Source: Legionella sp. (GTDB taxonomy: Bacteria; Pseudomonadota; Gammaproteobacteria; Legionellales; Legionellaceae). Taken from it: DNA of 64,000 nucleotides. Position 1 is the stretch's first letter, and each line of letters starts with the position of its first letter. Shown in pieces: positions 44,448 to 53,302 of the stretch. The notes beneath the pieces are model-generated. The model did not search any database, was not told the DNA's origin, and worked only from the letters and a program-made list of their open reading frames with translations. The position numbers and the translations under genes were made by a program. The stretch is from positions 41,053 through 105,052 of the forward strand of contig PEQK01000014.1 of the NCBI GenBank assembly GCA_002786165.1, written 5' to 3'.

Positions 44448-45353
44448 TCAAAATGCTTCCCATGCTTTCATGTCTAAGACTGTCCCATTAAAGGCCATAA
44501 AATTTGTTTGATACGTAGGAATAGCATAATAATAAATATTGCTTTTGTCCGATGCGAGGGTATGTTGATTATTGACCACGGCAATGTCTGCCTCTGAATT
44601 ATCGTGGGTTTTGACAAAAGCCTCCGTCGCACGCAAATAACGACCGTTAAAATGCGAATGGCCGAGCAAATCTAAAAACTCTACTTTGGTGATGCCAGCA
44701 ATTTGAGCATGAGCCCGATCTTTTAGATGAACGCGCAAGGTTGACGATTTCAGCCAAAATAAACTGAGCCAACTGTGATCAGACATTTCTAATTTTTCCA
44801 CGTTAGAAATACCTACAATCTGCACTCTAACCTTGTCTTTTAAACGCACTGTCATGGCACGACTGTTGCTGCCTTTCAAATGCACAGATCCCTTGCCGCC
44901 TAGCACCACCTGTCGCAAATTCAACTGACCTTCTAACACAGTCTGTTTCGAGTTGATAATCGTTACATCCAATTGTTTAGAATGCAATTTTTTCCCCATG
45001 ATCTGTCCTTCGCCGTGATACATCAACGACACCAAATGACGAGATCCTAATTCGATGTCTACTGCACCATATTTGGGATACCCTTTTCCGAGATCAATCC
45101 GCATGATGTGATCTTTGACCGACCAAGTAACGGCTGCAGTATCTCTGGGATCACCGTGCACCGTGATCCACGGCCGCCTAGCGTCCGTATGTAGGTGTAA
45201 ATTGATATTGCCTGTGGCAATCACTCGATTAAAGTCAGATAATTTATAAAGCTCAAGGTGCTGGTGAACATCTTTGGGGGTGGCATGGCGGAAATGCATA
45301 CAGCCCCATAAGGGTGAGATCACACAAATGACCAAAAACCATTGCTTGAACAT
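44448..45353 (-). CDS. Lipoprotein with DUF2807-like beta-helical head
   Basis: This 301-aa protein has a lipoprotein signal: hydrophobic MFKQWFLVICVISP and lipobox LWGC with Cys18. The mature part consists of repeated short beta strands on an approximately 20-residue period (SLMYHGEGQIMGKKLHSK, VVLGGKGSVHLKGSN, VRLKDKVRVQIVGISN, VHLKDRAHAQIAGITK), characteristic of DUF2807 / GIN-domain beta-helix proteins. ATG 45353 has AAGGG at a workable distance; the frame is open to 45401. It starts 47 bases after queC at the end of the bat operon. Likely anchored in the outer membrane; function unknown. Confidence 0.8.
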   Translation of the reverse strand: MFKQWFLVICVISPLWGCMHFRHATPKDVHQHLELYKLSDFNRVIATGNINLHLHTDARRPWITVHGDPRDTAAVTWSVKDHIMRIDLGKGYPKYGAVDIELGSRHLVSLMYHGEGQIMGKKLHSKQLDVTIINSKQTVLEGQLNLRQVVLGGKGSVHLKGSNSRAMTVRLKDKVRVQIVGISNVEKLEMSDHSWLSLFWLKSSTLRVHLKDRAHAQIAGITKVEFLDLLGHSHFNGRYLRATEAFVKTHDNSEADIAVVNNQHTLASDKSNIYYYAIPTYQTNFMAFNGTVLDMKAWEAF

Positions 45354-45400
45354 GAACATTCCCTTACATACAAATGACCGATGAGCGCATCTTTCTAACA

Positions 45401-46075
45401 TTAGACCAAATAGCGTGTAGGATCAACCACACCTGCTTCTTGAAACCCTTTTTTACGTAAATAACAACTGGAGCAAGTGCCACAAGCCAATCCTGCGTCA
45501 TTCGCGCGATAACAAGAGATGGTTTTTGCATAATCAAGACCGACCGAGAGGCCCAATTGAATGGTTTGTGCTTTTGATTTATGAATCAAAGGCGTATCAA
45601 TGAGCAGGGGATATCCTTCTACCCCTCGTTTGGTAGCCAATGTAGCCATCCTCTGAAATGCGTCGATGTATTCGGGTCTACAATCAGGATAGTTAGAATA
45701 ATCCACCGCACTCACGCCTAAGATAATACGCTCTGCTTCTAAAACTTCTGCCCAGCCTAATGCCATTGACAGCATGATGGTATTGCGAGCAGGTACATAG
45801 GTTAGAGGAATATCAGAGGAGTCCACGTGATCGGTCACCTCATGATGATCATCCGTGAGTGCAGAGCCTCCCAAACGCCCAATAGCAGCCACATCCATGA
45901 CACGATGAGTAATGGCATACCGTTTTGCCAAACACTCAGCGGCACGCAATTCGGCTTGATGCTTTTGGCCGTAGTCAAAACTCAACGCATAACAGGCATA
46001 TCCTAAAGAATGCGCCCAAGCCAGACAGGTTGCTGAATCTAGCCCTCCGGACAATAAAACCACTGCTTTGATCAT
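45401..46075 (-). CDS. queC: 7-cyano-7-deazaguanine synthase
   Basis: QueC converts 7-carboxy-7-deazaguanine to preQ0 in queuosine synthesis, using ATP and ammonia. The 224-aa protein has the PP-loop SGGLDS (9-14), VPARNTIMLS, and the zinc site Cys188, Cys198, Cys201, Cys204 in the LACGTCSSC region. Its ATG overlaps the batD stop by four bases, so it is translated with the bat genes although functionally unrelated. queD and queE are not in the window. Confidence 0.96.
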   Translation of the reverse strand: MIKAVVLLSGGLDSATCLAWAHSLGYACYALSFDYGQKHQAELRAAECLAKRYAITHRVMDVAAIGRLGGSALTDDHHEVTDHVDSSDIPLTYVPARNTIMLSMALGWAEVLEAERIILGVSAVDYSNYPDCRPEYIDAFQRMATLATKRGVEGYPLLIDTPLIHKSKAQTIQLGLSVGLDYAKTISCYRANDAGLACGTCSSCYLRKKGFQEAGVVDPTRYLV

Positions 46076-47703
46076 GAGTCTTTCCTCGTGGGATTCATCG
46101 GCGGCAAGCCGGGTGTTTTGGATTTGCTACCGGATATTGGTTTTTTGAAGGACTGTATAGAGTGCCACAATCCTTTACCTTGCCAAGCAGCGTTGCTTGG
46201 GTGATATAACGCGGCAATTAAGCACTTTAAATGTTCTCGACACACTGGATCATCCATCAATTTTTCAATATCTGCCAGATGGATAGGCGCCTTATCTGGC
46301 CATTGATAGGTGGCCCAATGTTCGATGGCTTTTTTAGCGCGCCGCGGATCATTGGCCAAACAAGCATCACGCACGTCTTCATAAGGTTTAGAGCGACGAA
46401 CGCGCCATCGATAACACCGTACCCCTGCAAAGAGGATAATCCCTGTCAGCAAAAATATCCATAACCCATGTTTTAATCCCCAAGAGAGATTTTTTGGCAA
46501 AATCTCTGCAGCAACTGGTGACGACATCACCTTGCGTGCATGCGGTTTGGCTACAGTGGTTTTCGGTTGGATCAGATAAGTCTTTGCAGGTAATTCTGCA
46601 ACTTCGAACTGCTTGGTCTTTACATTGAACCAGGACACTTTAACGGGTGGCAGTTGAAGGGTACCCGTTTTTGTAAACACATAAGTGATTTTTAATTGTG
46701 TGGTACCCCACAACTCTCCTTGACGCACATCATTACTTTTTTCAGCTTGCTCCGGATAAATACTCACCCCTGGAGTAGGCTCAAACGTGATTTGTGGCAA
46801 TAATTGCGCCACCAAGCCTTGTGCTTGCAAGCGAATCGAACGCACCACCGTAGCACCCTGAGATAATGTAGTAGCTGCTTCATCGTACTTCTCACGTAAA
46901 CGCACCAATTTTGAGGGTAACCAGGTCTGAATAGAGGCTTGTTTTGGCAATGGCTGCACATGAACCAAGAGAGATTTGGCTTCCAAAGAAATAGGGGTAG
47001 AAGTCCCGTCATATATCAAAGCATGCAATGCAGGTGGGGCAATCGTCAACTCACCGCTTTTTTGAGGGAAAATAGCATACATTTGTTCATCCACATGATA
47101 CAGCACACCCGATATCGTGGTTTGGTATTCACGCCCCTGCCCCAAAGGAAACAAAATAGCATCATCCACATGCGGCGCGCGATAACGGACATTCATCAAG
47201 CGGTGTCGATTTAACAAACGCACCGTGTATAAGATTTCTTGATGCAAGTAGGGGTGATCCGTTTGAATATCTGCTGTCAAGGTGGGGCCATCTGTCTTAG
47301 CTAATGAAGCGGGATGGTTCCCTCCATCGGAGCGAGAAGCAGGCACTGCTGCATTCACACTGACTTGCAAAGGTATACTAGATAATCGACCAATCGAAAG
47401 AGCCGGGATCACCAAAATACCCGCTTTTTTGGGCTCTAACACAATGCTCCATTGGGCAACAGAACGTGCTTGCCCGTTGATCACCGTGTAAGACATAGAT
47501 TGCTCAGTGGCCAAGATGGTGAAATCAGCACGCAATTCGCTCAAATCAGGCATACCCTGATCTTCACTAGGATCATAACTGAGGGTCAAGCGAACTGTTT
47601 TGCCTAATTCAACACTCAACGCATCCAAATCAGCACTTAGGCCCGCAGCATAAGTGTTGATACACAGCAGCCACACACAGACACTCATCCATAATCGTTT
47701 CAT
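46072..47703 (-). CDS. batD: BatD (oxygen-tolerance family) membrane protein
   Basis: This is a periplasmic protein of 543 aa with a signal peptide (VCVWLLCINTYAAG), several Ig-like beta domains (VELGKTVRLTLSYDPSE; LLNRHRLMNVRYRAP), one transmembrane helix near residue 415 (GLWIFLLTGIILFAGVRCY) and a cytosolic helical tail with KKAIEHWATYQWP. It is the BatD member of the Bat operon and overlaps batC and queC by four bases each. Bat proteins were linked to aerotolerance in Bacteroides; the actual mechanism is unresolved. Confidence 0.9.
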   Translation of the reverse strand: MKRLWMSVCVWLLCINTYAAGLSADLDALSVELGKTVRLTLSYDPSEDQGMPDLSELRADFTILATEQSMSYTVINGQARSVAQWSIVLEPKKAGILVIPALSIGRLSSIPLQVSVNAAVPASRSDGGNHPASLAKTDGPTLTADIQTDHPYLHQEILYTVRLLNRHRLMNVRYRAPHVDDAILFPLGQGREYQTTISGVLYHVDEQMYAIFPQKSGELTIAPPALHALIYDGTSTPISLEAKSLLVHVQPLPKQASIQTWLPSKLVRLREKYDEAATTLSQGATVVRSIRLQAQGLVAQLLPQITFEPTPGVSIYPEQAEKSNDVRQGELWGTTQLKITYVFTKTGTLQLPPVKVSWFNVKTKQFEVAELPAKTYLIQPKTTVAKPHARKVMSSPVAAEILPKNLSWGLKHGLWIFLLTGIILFAGVRCYRWRVRRSKPYEDVRDACLANDPRRAKKAIEHWATYQWPDKAPIHLADIEKLMDDPVCREHLKCLIAALYHPSNAAWQGKGLWHSIQSFKKPISGSKSKTPGLPPMNPTRKDS

Positions 47704-48452
47704 GACCGATCGTCTCCCCGGCGCTTCAAATGATCACGAAGAAATTTTTCACGCAATAACCCACCAGGATCATCCGGAATCAATCGCAACCACTGTTCGT
47801 TGGCGTGTTGTTGTTCCCGTTTTGATTGAGTGGCTTTGTCTTTTTTTACCGATTTTTTAGCCTCCACCAAAGAGGAGTCAGAAGTCTGAGACTCAGTGTT
47901 TTTTGGGGGAGAGGCCTTCTCTTTTTGAGGCTCAGAAGAAGACGCTTTGTTTTCTTGTGATGGCGTCTGGGGCGATGATGAATCTGATTTGTCTTTAGAG
48001 GATGACTGATTGTTGGCCGGGGAGGGCGCCGATTGAGGCTGATTTTTTTGGGGTTGTTGCTGCTGTTCTTTATCCAATGCGTCTTTGATCAATTGGCGAT
48101 TAAACAGCGCATCTTGATGCCGCGGATCTTGGGCCAAGGCCTTATCATACGCTGCAATGGCTTGAGGCAATTGACCCATTTGTGCCAAGGCATTGCCTGC
48201 ATTATAAAAATCATCTGCGGTTTTTGCCCTGATAGCATGCTGTGCAGCCTGTTGATATTCTTTGGCACGATAAGCCGCCACCACTTGCCAATCCGCTCTT
48301 TGAAACGTTTGAGCCGCTTTTTTATAATCACCTGCATCCATCAAGAGTTTGGCTTGTTGATCGCGCGTTACCCAAAGATCACGCCAAGACAGTGCGTTTG
48401 CGGTAGACGCCGCACACAAACCTAGCATGAGGCTCATGATTTTCATCAAATT
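47700..48452 (-). CDS. batC: BatC-like TPR protein with a low-complexity tail
   Basis: The start chosen is GTG 48452, which has GAGG eight bases upstream and overlaps the batB stop; the frame is open to 48527. The 250-aa protein has a signal-like N-terminus (MKIMSLMLGLCAASTANA), then tetratricopeptide repeats (KAQTFQRADW-type helices, ADDFYNAGNALAQMGQLPQA and DKALAQDPRHQDALF). A long Gln/Ser/Pro/Lys-rich linker follows (QQQQPQKNQPQSAPSPA), then a conserved-looking WLRLIPDDPGGLLREKFLRD end. The final motif is shared with BatB/C TPR proteins elsewhere. Probably periplasmic and part of the Bat complex. Confidence 0.88.
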   Translation of the reverse strand, partial: NLMKIMSLMLGLCAASTANALSWRDLWVTRDQQAKLLMDAGDYKKAAQTFQRADWQVVAAYRAKEYQQAAQHAIRAKTADDFYNAGNALAQMGQLPQAIAAYDKALAQDPRHQDALFNRQLIKDALDKEQQQQPQKNQPQSAPSPANNQSSSKDKSDSSSPQTPSQENKASSSEPQKEKASPPKNTESQTSDSSLVEAKKSVKKDKATQSKREQQHANEQWLRLIPDDPGGLLREKFLRDHLKRRGDDRS

Positions 48453-49381
48453 CACGTCTTTATCCTCTCTAGCCAACCACGCCGACATATGGGCAATAAC
48501 AACAGCAATCCTGGCAACAAAAACCATCGACCATCATCTCGCCACAAAGGAATAGCATCTCGTTGATTCATTTGATAATGTTGCGTATTCCGACTCAAAG
48601 ACAACCAATGCTTGATGTCGGAGGGACTATCCTTAAACATCACCACTTCACCTCGACCCGCTTTTGCTAGGGGAGAAAACAATGAAGATGCGGTGGTATC
48701 TGCAAGCAAAGGCATGACGGAGACATGATATCCACGAGCACTTAATGTTTGAGCCGCATCCACCGCGGAGGGCGAGGGAATCTGGGCCGTCAATACCAAA
48801 ATATCTCCAAAGCTCATACCCACCTCGGTAAACAATGCACCAACCTCCTCCAGGGCATGATCTAAACGATTGCCATCCACCGGCAAAATATCAGGGGTTA
48901 ATGAAGACAATAAAGTATCAATGGTTTGTGCATCATCTGTTAAAGGAGACACCACAAAAGGTTCAGAGGAATACACCATCAAACCAAATTGTCCTGCGTT
49001 GGCTTGCATCAAAAGATCATGAATTTTAAATTTTGCGCGGGTCAGTCGGTCAGGAGCCAAATCTTTAGACAACATGCTCTGAGACAAATCCAGTACAACC
49101 ACGCGCGGTTGCATGTGTTGATAAATAGGTACCCCTATTTTGGTCCAAGTAGGCCCTGCCAAAGCAATAATGAGGCACAACACACCCAGTATCAACATCG
49201 ACATGCCAAACGTCCGTGAAACTCGCCCTCGATGCACCAACAAAGAGTCTAACAAATGGGCATCACAAATTTTTGACCACACTTTGGTCGCACTTTTCTG
49301 TTGCCAAACCCCCAAAAAAACAAAGATCACGGGAACGATAGACCATAACCAAAAGGGCCTCAACCAATGAAATTCAGCCAT
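48452..49381 (-). CDS. batB: BatB von Willebrand A domain membrane protein
   Basis: The 309-aa protein has two N-terminal membrane helices (about 10-26 and 60-77), a von Willebrand A domain with the metal site DLSQS (Asp98, Ser100, Ser102), and a C-terminal membrane helix (GRWFLLPGLLLLLPI). The order matches BatB. Its start overlaps the batA end by eight bases. vWA domains in this operon probably assemble in the periplasm and work with the MoxR ATPase on the cytosolic side. Confidence 0.92.
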   Translation of the reverse strand: MAEFHWLRPFWLWSIVPVIFVFLGVWQQKSATKVWSKICDAHLLDSLLVHRGRVSRTFGMSMLILGVLCLIIALAGPTWTKIGVPIYQHMQPRVVVLDLSQSMLSKDLAPDRLTRAKFKIHDLLMQANAGQFGLMVYSSEPFVVSPLTDDAQTIDTLLSSLTPDILPVDGNRLDHALEEVGALFTEVGMSFGDILVLTAQIPSPSAVDAAQTLSARGYHVSVMPLLADTTASSLFSPLAKAGRGEVVMFKDSPSDIKHWLSLSRNTQHYQMNQRDAIPLWRDDGRWFLLPGLLLLLPICRRGWLERIKT

Positions 49382-50393
49382 TTTTAGCCTCCTTCAAGCG
49401 CTCAATCAACCCATTTAAACCATGACTCGTGATCAATAGTCCAAGTAAAACGAAGAATGCCAGCGCTAAAAACCAAGGATAATACTCATATTGAGGTCGG
49501 AGTTCCGCTTGATCTTGAGACACCCGAGTCATGCGATCAATAAAGGCATAAATACGTTCGAGAGACGCCTGATCAGTCGCCCTAAAATAACGACCCCCGG
49601 TGGTTTTTGCCACGGTTTTTAAAGTCACTTCATCCAAATCAGCCGCCCCACTCATACTCAAGAATAAACCATCAAACGATCGAGGATCTAGGCTAGAATG
49701 CAGGCCAATGGTATTGATTTGAATGCCTTCGCTTTTGGCCAATTGTGCGGCCTTGAGCGGCGACAATACGCCAGCATTCGACACACCGTCGGTAAGCAGC
49801 ACAATCATACGACCTTCTGCCGGTACTTGTTGTAAACGCTTGATGGCAAGGCCTAAAGCATCGCCAATAGACGTGGCTTTCCCAGCCAAACCAACCGTTG
49901 CATCATCAATACGTTGTGCCACATTATGTCTATCATAGGTCAAAGGCGTTAAGAGATACGCCTGCTCTCCAAATAAAATCAAACCAATTTTATCGCCATG
50001 GCGTTTTTCAACAAATTGCTTGGCGGCACGTTTCACCGCATACAATCGTGACACCCGTTGCCCATGATCCTGCATGTCTTTGACTTCCATGCTGGGGGAG
50101 ATATCCAAGGCCAACATGATATTGTAACTATCTCTAGACAAAGCCTGAGGTGGACCTACCCAACGCGGTCCTGATGCCGCAATAATCAGCAAACACCAGA
50201 CAAGATGCACCCCTAAAAAATGGCGTTGTTGGGCAAATAATTTTTTTTCTGTATGCACCAAATGCAACATCGATTGGAAAAAAGGTACTTTTAATGCAAC
50301 AGATACATGCGCTTTGACCGCTGGGGTCAAAAACCAAATCAGAAAAGACACAGGTAAAAACAATAAAACCCAAGGTAGGGCTAAGACAAACAT
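49374..50393 (-). CDS. batA: BatA von Willebrand A domain membrane protein
   Basis: This 339-aa protein has N-terminal membrane helices (residues 1-22 and 61-74), a vWA domain with an intact metal site DISPS (Asp97, Ser99, Ser101) and PLTYDRH, and a C-terminal helix (WFLALAFFVLLGLLITSHG). GGAGGG lies seven bases before the ATG, inside the end of the DUF4381 gene, giving a 13-base overlap. It is the BatA member next to BatB. Confidence 0.92.
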   Translation of the reverse strand: MFVLALPWVLLFLPVSFLIWFLTPAVKAHVSVALKVPFFQSMLHLVHTEKKLFAQQRHFLGVHLVWCLLIIAASGPRWVGPPQALSRDSYNIMLALDISPSMEVKDMQDHGQRVSRLYAVKRAAKQFVEKRHGDKIGLILFGEQAYLLTPLTYDRHNVAQRIDDATVGLAGKATSIGDALGLAIKRLQQVPAEGRMIVLLTDGVSNAGVLSPLKAAQLAKSEGIQINTIGLHSSLDPRSFDGLFLSMSGAADLDEVTLKTVAKTTGGRYFRATDQASLERIYAFIDRMTRVSQDQAELRPQYEYYPWFLALAFFVLLGLLITSHGLNGLIERLKEAKNG

Positions 50394-50878
50394 GTGACCC
50401 TCCGCTGCTTAATCCACAAACGAGCCAAACTTAGTAATCTTGTTAAATCACAGACATAACCGGATTGATAGGGTGCGATCAATAAAGCATTTTGCTCCGC
50501 AAAAAAATCAAGATGGACACTGGTGTCGTTTAAAAAAGTCAGCCAAGCTTGTCCATGGAGTTGCGCCACTCGTTCTCGAGGAAAATAAGCCAAAGCCACT
50601 CGTTTTAACACATCTACAATGGCCGCACTGGTTTGCTGCGTATTCACATGTGGGGTATATGCATTGGCATAGCCTTCCAAAAGTTTTAACCCGGCACGCT
50701 TCGCCAATCCATGGCGATATTGCCGCCATCCATACCACGAGCCTAAGAGCAGAACCAGGACAACCAAACCCAACAGGACATACCAACCCGGCGCTAAAGG
50801 CCAAATGCCCGGCACAGGCGGTAAATGAATATCTCGCAACTGTTGGAGGATATCCGAGCGGTTTGATGAGGGCACCAT
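50381..50878 (-). CDS. DUF4381 single-helix membrane protein
   Basis: The 165-aa protein carries the DUF4381 signature: ILQQLRDIHLPPVPGIWPLA followed by a membrane helix (GWYVLLGLVVLVLLLGSWYGW) and a cytosolic helical domain with YFPRERVAQLHGQAWLTFL. This family is regularly found between the DUF58 and BatA genes, as here. It overlaps batA by 13 bases and touches the DUF58 gene by one base. Its role is unknown, but the location implies a part in the Bat assembly. Confidence 0.88.
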   Translation of the reverse strand: MVPSSNRSDILQQLRDIHLPPVPGIWPLAPGWYVLLGLVVLVLLLGSWYGWRQYRHGLAKRAGLKLLEGYANAYTPHVNTQQTSAAIVDVLKRVALAYFPRERVAQLHGQAWLTFLNDTSVHLDFFAEQNALLIAPYQSGYVCDLTRLLSLARLWIKQRRVTCLS

Positions 50879-51783
50879 TATGATCTCAGCCTAGGAAAGG
50901 TTTGCTTGACCAATAAAGCCAGATTGCTTTGTGCCGTGATTTGAACATATTGCATATGCATCCGTTTTAGTTGTTGACGCAGGGCTGTCATACGTTGCTC
51001 GCAATAAAATTGATACCCAAACCGTATAGTATCTATGCTGGTATCCACGATCACATCGGTTTTCCCATCTGTCATGCCATACACCTGCGGCAAAGGAGGC
51101 GCCAATTCTAAAGGATCACACACGTGGTAAGCCAAAATATCGTTATGGACATGCAATCGTTTGAGCAATTGTTCACATTGCTCATCCATTTGATAAAAAT
51201 CAGAAATCAATACCACGATACTCCCTGGCTTGATCACATATTGCATCCGTAATAAAGCTTGGTACAGGCTTTGAGTGTTGCCCGCTTCTTGTAAACCTGT
51301 TTGCTGCGAATACTGACTTAATCCGGCTAAAAAAGGTAAAATACCCGCTTGGCGCGATCGAGGGGGAAATTCTTTATGCGCGTGGGCCGAATAAATCAAT
51401 CCCCCGACGCGATCGCCTTGTTTCACCGCCGTCCAAGCCAACACTGCCGCAAGACGCGCAGCAACGACCGATTTAAAAGCGATGCGGGTGCCAAAATACA
51501 TAGAGGGGTTAAAATCGACTAAAACGAATACAGGACGCTCACGCTCTTCTTGATACACCTTCACATGCGGCCGACCAGTTCGCGCAGTCATCCGCCATTC
51601 CATATGACGAATATCATCCCCGGCTTGATAGTTTCTTGCCTCGGAAAAATCCATACCACGGCCACGCAATTTGGATTGATGCTGACCAGGACGTAAGGCA
51701 AATCCATCAGGGGAATAACAAACACGCTGAGCTTGAGAGGCAAGCGCAATCAATTCTGCAGTACTGACCGACAAACCATTCAT
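50878..51783 (-). CDS. DUF58 family protein
   Basis: The 301-aa cytosolic protein has the family pattern GRGMDFSEARNYQAGDDIRH (around residues 43-62) followed by RTGRPHVKVYQEERERPV and a degenerate vWA-like fold (VLVDFNPSMYFGT). ATG 51783 with GGAG upstream is preferred over 51804. DUF58 proteins are the standard partners of MoxR ATPases. It lies 54 bases after moxR. Confidence 0.92.
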   Translation of the reverse strand: MNGLSVSTAELIALASQAQRVCYSPDGFALRPGQHQSKLRGRGMDFSEARNYQAGDDIRHMEWRMTARTGRPHVKVYQEERERPVFVLVDFNPSMYFGTRIAFKSVVAARLAAVLAWTAVKQGDRVGGLIYSAHAHKEFPPRSRQAGILPFLAGLSQYSQQTGLQEAGNTQSLYQALLRMQYVIKPGSIVVLISDFYQMDEQCEQLLKRLHVHNDILAYHVCDPLELAPPLPQVYGMTDGKTDVIVDTSIDTIRFGYQFYCEQRMTALRQQLKRMHMQYVQITAQSNLALLVKQTFPRLRS

Positions 51784-51837
51784 TACGATCTCCGGGACGG
51801 GCACACGCTAAAGAATCTCTTCGCGCCTAAGAAGCGA

Positions 51838-52842
51838 TCAAGGAACCGCCACGCGACGCAATAATTCTGTAATAAATTCATCGCAACGCACACCCTCTGC
51901 TTCCGCTTCATACGTCAATAAAATTCGATGACGTAACACCTCATGCGCAATAGCATGAATATCTTCAGGCGTCACAAAATCGCGTCCAGCCAACCACGCA
52001 TGTGCTTTAGAACATCGATCTAGAGCAATCGTCGCCCTGGGGCTAGCACCAAACCTCACCCAACGGCCCAAAGTCTCCCCGTAAGGCGCTGGATTGCGCG
52101 TAGCAACCACCAATTGGACAATATAGCGCTCCAATTCAGGACTGGTATGAACTTGTAAGACTTGTTGGCGAGCTTGTAATAAAACATCCTGTGACAATGG
52201 CTGGATAAGGGACTGGAGATGTGATTTGATATCAGAATGGCTTTGAAGTGCTTCTTGTCTGGCCAATCCTAAAATTTCTCGCTCCACCAATTCATCAGGA
52301 TATGAAATAGTCACATACATCAAAAAACGATCTAATTGAGCTTCGGGTAAAGGATAGGTCCCTTCTTGTTCAATCGGATTTTGTGTGGCCATGACCAAAA
52401 ACAATTCTGGCAAAGGATAGGTCTTACTTCCAATCGTTACTTGGCGTTCTGCCATCGCTTCTAATAAAGCAGATTGCACCTTCGCCGGTGCCCGATTGAT
52501 TTCATCCGCCAAAACCATATTATGAAAAATTGGTCCTGGTGCGAACACGAAAGAACCGTCTTCTGGATGATAGACATCAGTGCCGGTTAAATCGCCCGGT
52601 AACAAATCAGGAGTGAATTGAATCCGATGAAACGAACCTTCCACTCCCGCAGACAATTCCTTAACAGCACGGGTTTTGGCCAAGCCAGGTGCGCCTTCAA
52701 GCAATAAATGACCGTCAGCTAACAAAACGATCAATATCCGGGAGACCAAACCAGATTGCCCTAGAATACGTGTATTCAAATGACGACTTAATTCGACGAT
52801 TTGCTCTTGAACAGAAGACACTGCCTGCTTGGCTTGTTCCAT
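51838..52842 (-). CDS. MoxR-type AAA+ ATPase
   Basis: This cytosolic AAA+ chaperone-like ATPase of 334 aa has Walker A LEGAPGLAKTRAV, Walker B VLADEINRAPAKVQSALLEAM, sensor 1 FLVMATQNPIEQEGTYPLPE and the C-terminal lid GASPRATIAL. It heads the moxR-DUF58-DUF4381-batA-B-C-D cluster and would remodel or insert cofactors into the vWA proteins. The ATG lies five bases after the stop of the cold-shock-like gene, with AAGGTG upstream, so the two are probably one transcript. Confidence 0.94.
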   Translation of the reverse strand: MEQAKQAVSSVQEQIVELSRHLNTRILGQSGLVSRILIVLLADGHLLLEGAPGLAKTRAVKELSAGVEGSFHRIQFTPDLLPGDLTGTDVYHPEDGSFVFAPGPIFHNMVLADEINRAPAKVQSALLEAMAERQVTIGSKTYPLPELFLVMATQNPIEQEGTYPLPEAQLDRFLMYVTISYPDELVEREILGLARQEALQSHSDIKSHLQSLIQPLSQDVLLQARQQVLQVHTSPELERYIVQLVVATRNPAPYGETLGRWVRFGASPRATIALDRCSKAHAWLAGRDFVTPEDIHAIAHEVLRHRILLTYEAEAEGVRCDEFITELLRRVAVP

Positions 52843-52846
52843 CACA

Positions 52847-53110
52847 TCACCTTACAATTTCAATACGGTCCGCTTGAGGTCCTTTCTTTCCTTTGATGAT
52901 GATGAATGTTACTGCCACACCATCTTGCAATGCTTTAAAATCGCGAGGCCGTGTTGCCGCCACATGAAAAAAGTACTCATGATCATTCGCGATGATAAAT
53001 CCAAACCGTTTTTTGCGATCAAAAAATTTAATCACTCCTGAACTTCTAGTGCCAGAAGGCGCAGCGGAAAACAAATTTTTAAACCACTGCATTATACATT
53101 TTATACTCAT
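52847..53110 (-). CDS. Cold-shock-domain protein with N-terminal extension
   Basis: The 87-aa protein has a CSD fold from about residue 25: GVIKFFDRKKRFGFI with RNP1-like RFGFI, then EYFFHVAA as RNP2, and the closing strand PQADRIEIV. The first 24 residues (IMQWFKNLFSAAPSG) are an extension not found in CspA, amphipathic and possibly membrane-associating. ATG 53110 has GGGA at eight bases; ATG 53092 is the alternative. It is the first gene of the moxR/bat unit, from which it is separated by four bases. A small hairpin (AGCGGG-GTTCGCT-CCCGCT, 53133-53151) lies upstream of its start. Confidence 0.85.
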   Translation of the reverse strand: MSIKCIMQWFKNLFSAAPSGTRSSGVIKFFDRKKRFGFIIANDHEYFFHVAATRPRDFKALQDGVAVTFIIIKGKKGPQADRIEIVR

Positions 53111-53246
53111 GCCATCATTCCCATTATAATCGAGCGGGGTTCGCTCCCGCTAAGAGTATCAAATATGAGGACAAGGAACAATTAGTTCAAGCCATTTGGT
53201 AAAAAAAGTTCCAATGAACGATGCAAATAAAGGATTCACAGGTGAG

Positions 53247-53274
53247 TTTTCAATTGCAATAAAATCTGTATAAT
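53247..53274 (+). promoter_or_regulatory. Promoter of coq7
   Basis: TTTTCA (53247-53252) and a perfect TATAAT (53269-53274) are spaced by 16 bases, ending 28 bases before the coq7 ATG. Confidence 0.5.
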
Positions 53275-53302
53275 CTTAAATAAACCCTTACGATGACTGC
53301 GC

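Noticed and set aside
46340..46352. GCCGCGGAT inside batD and similar CCGCGG sequences inside batC and the peptide transporter
   Set aside because: These are ordinary coding sequence without the second arm or the conserved flanks of the palindrome family.
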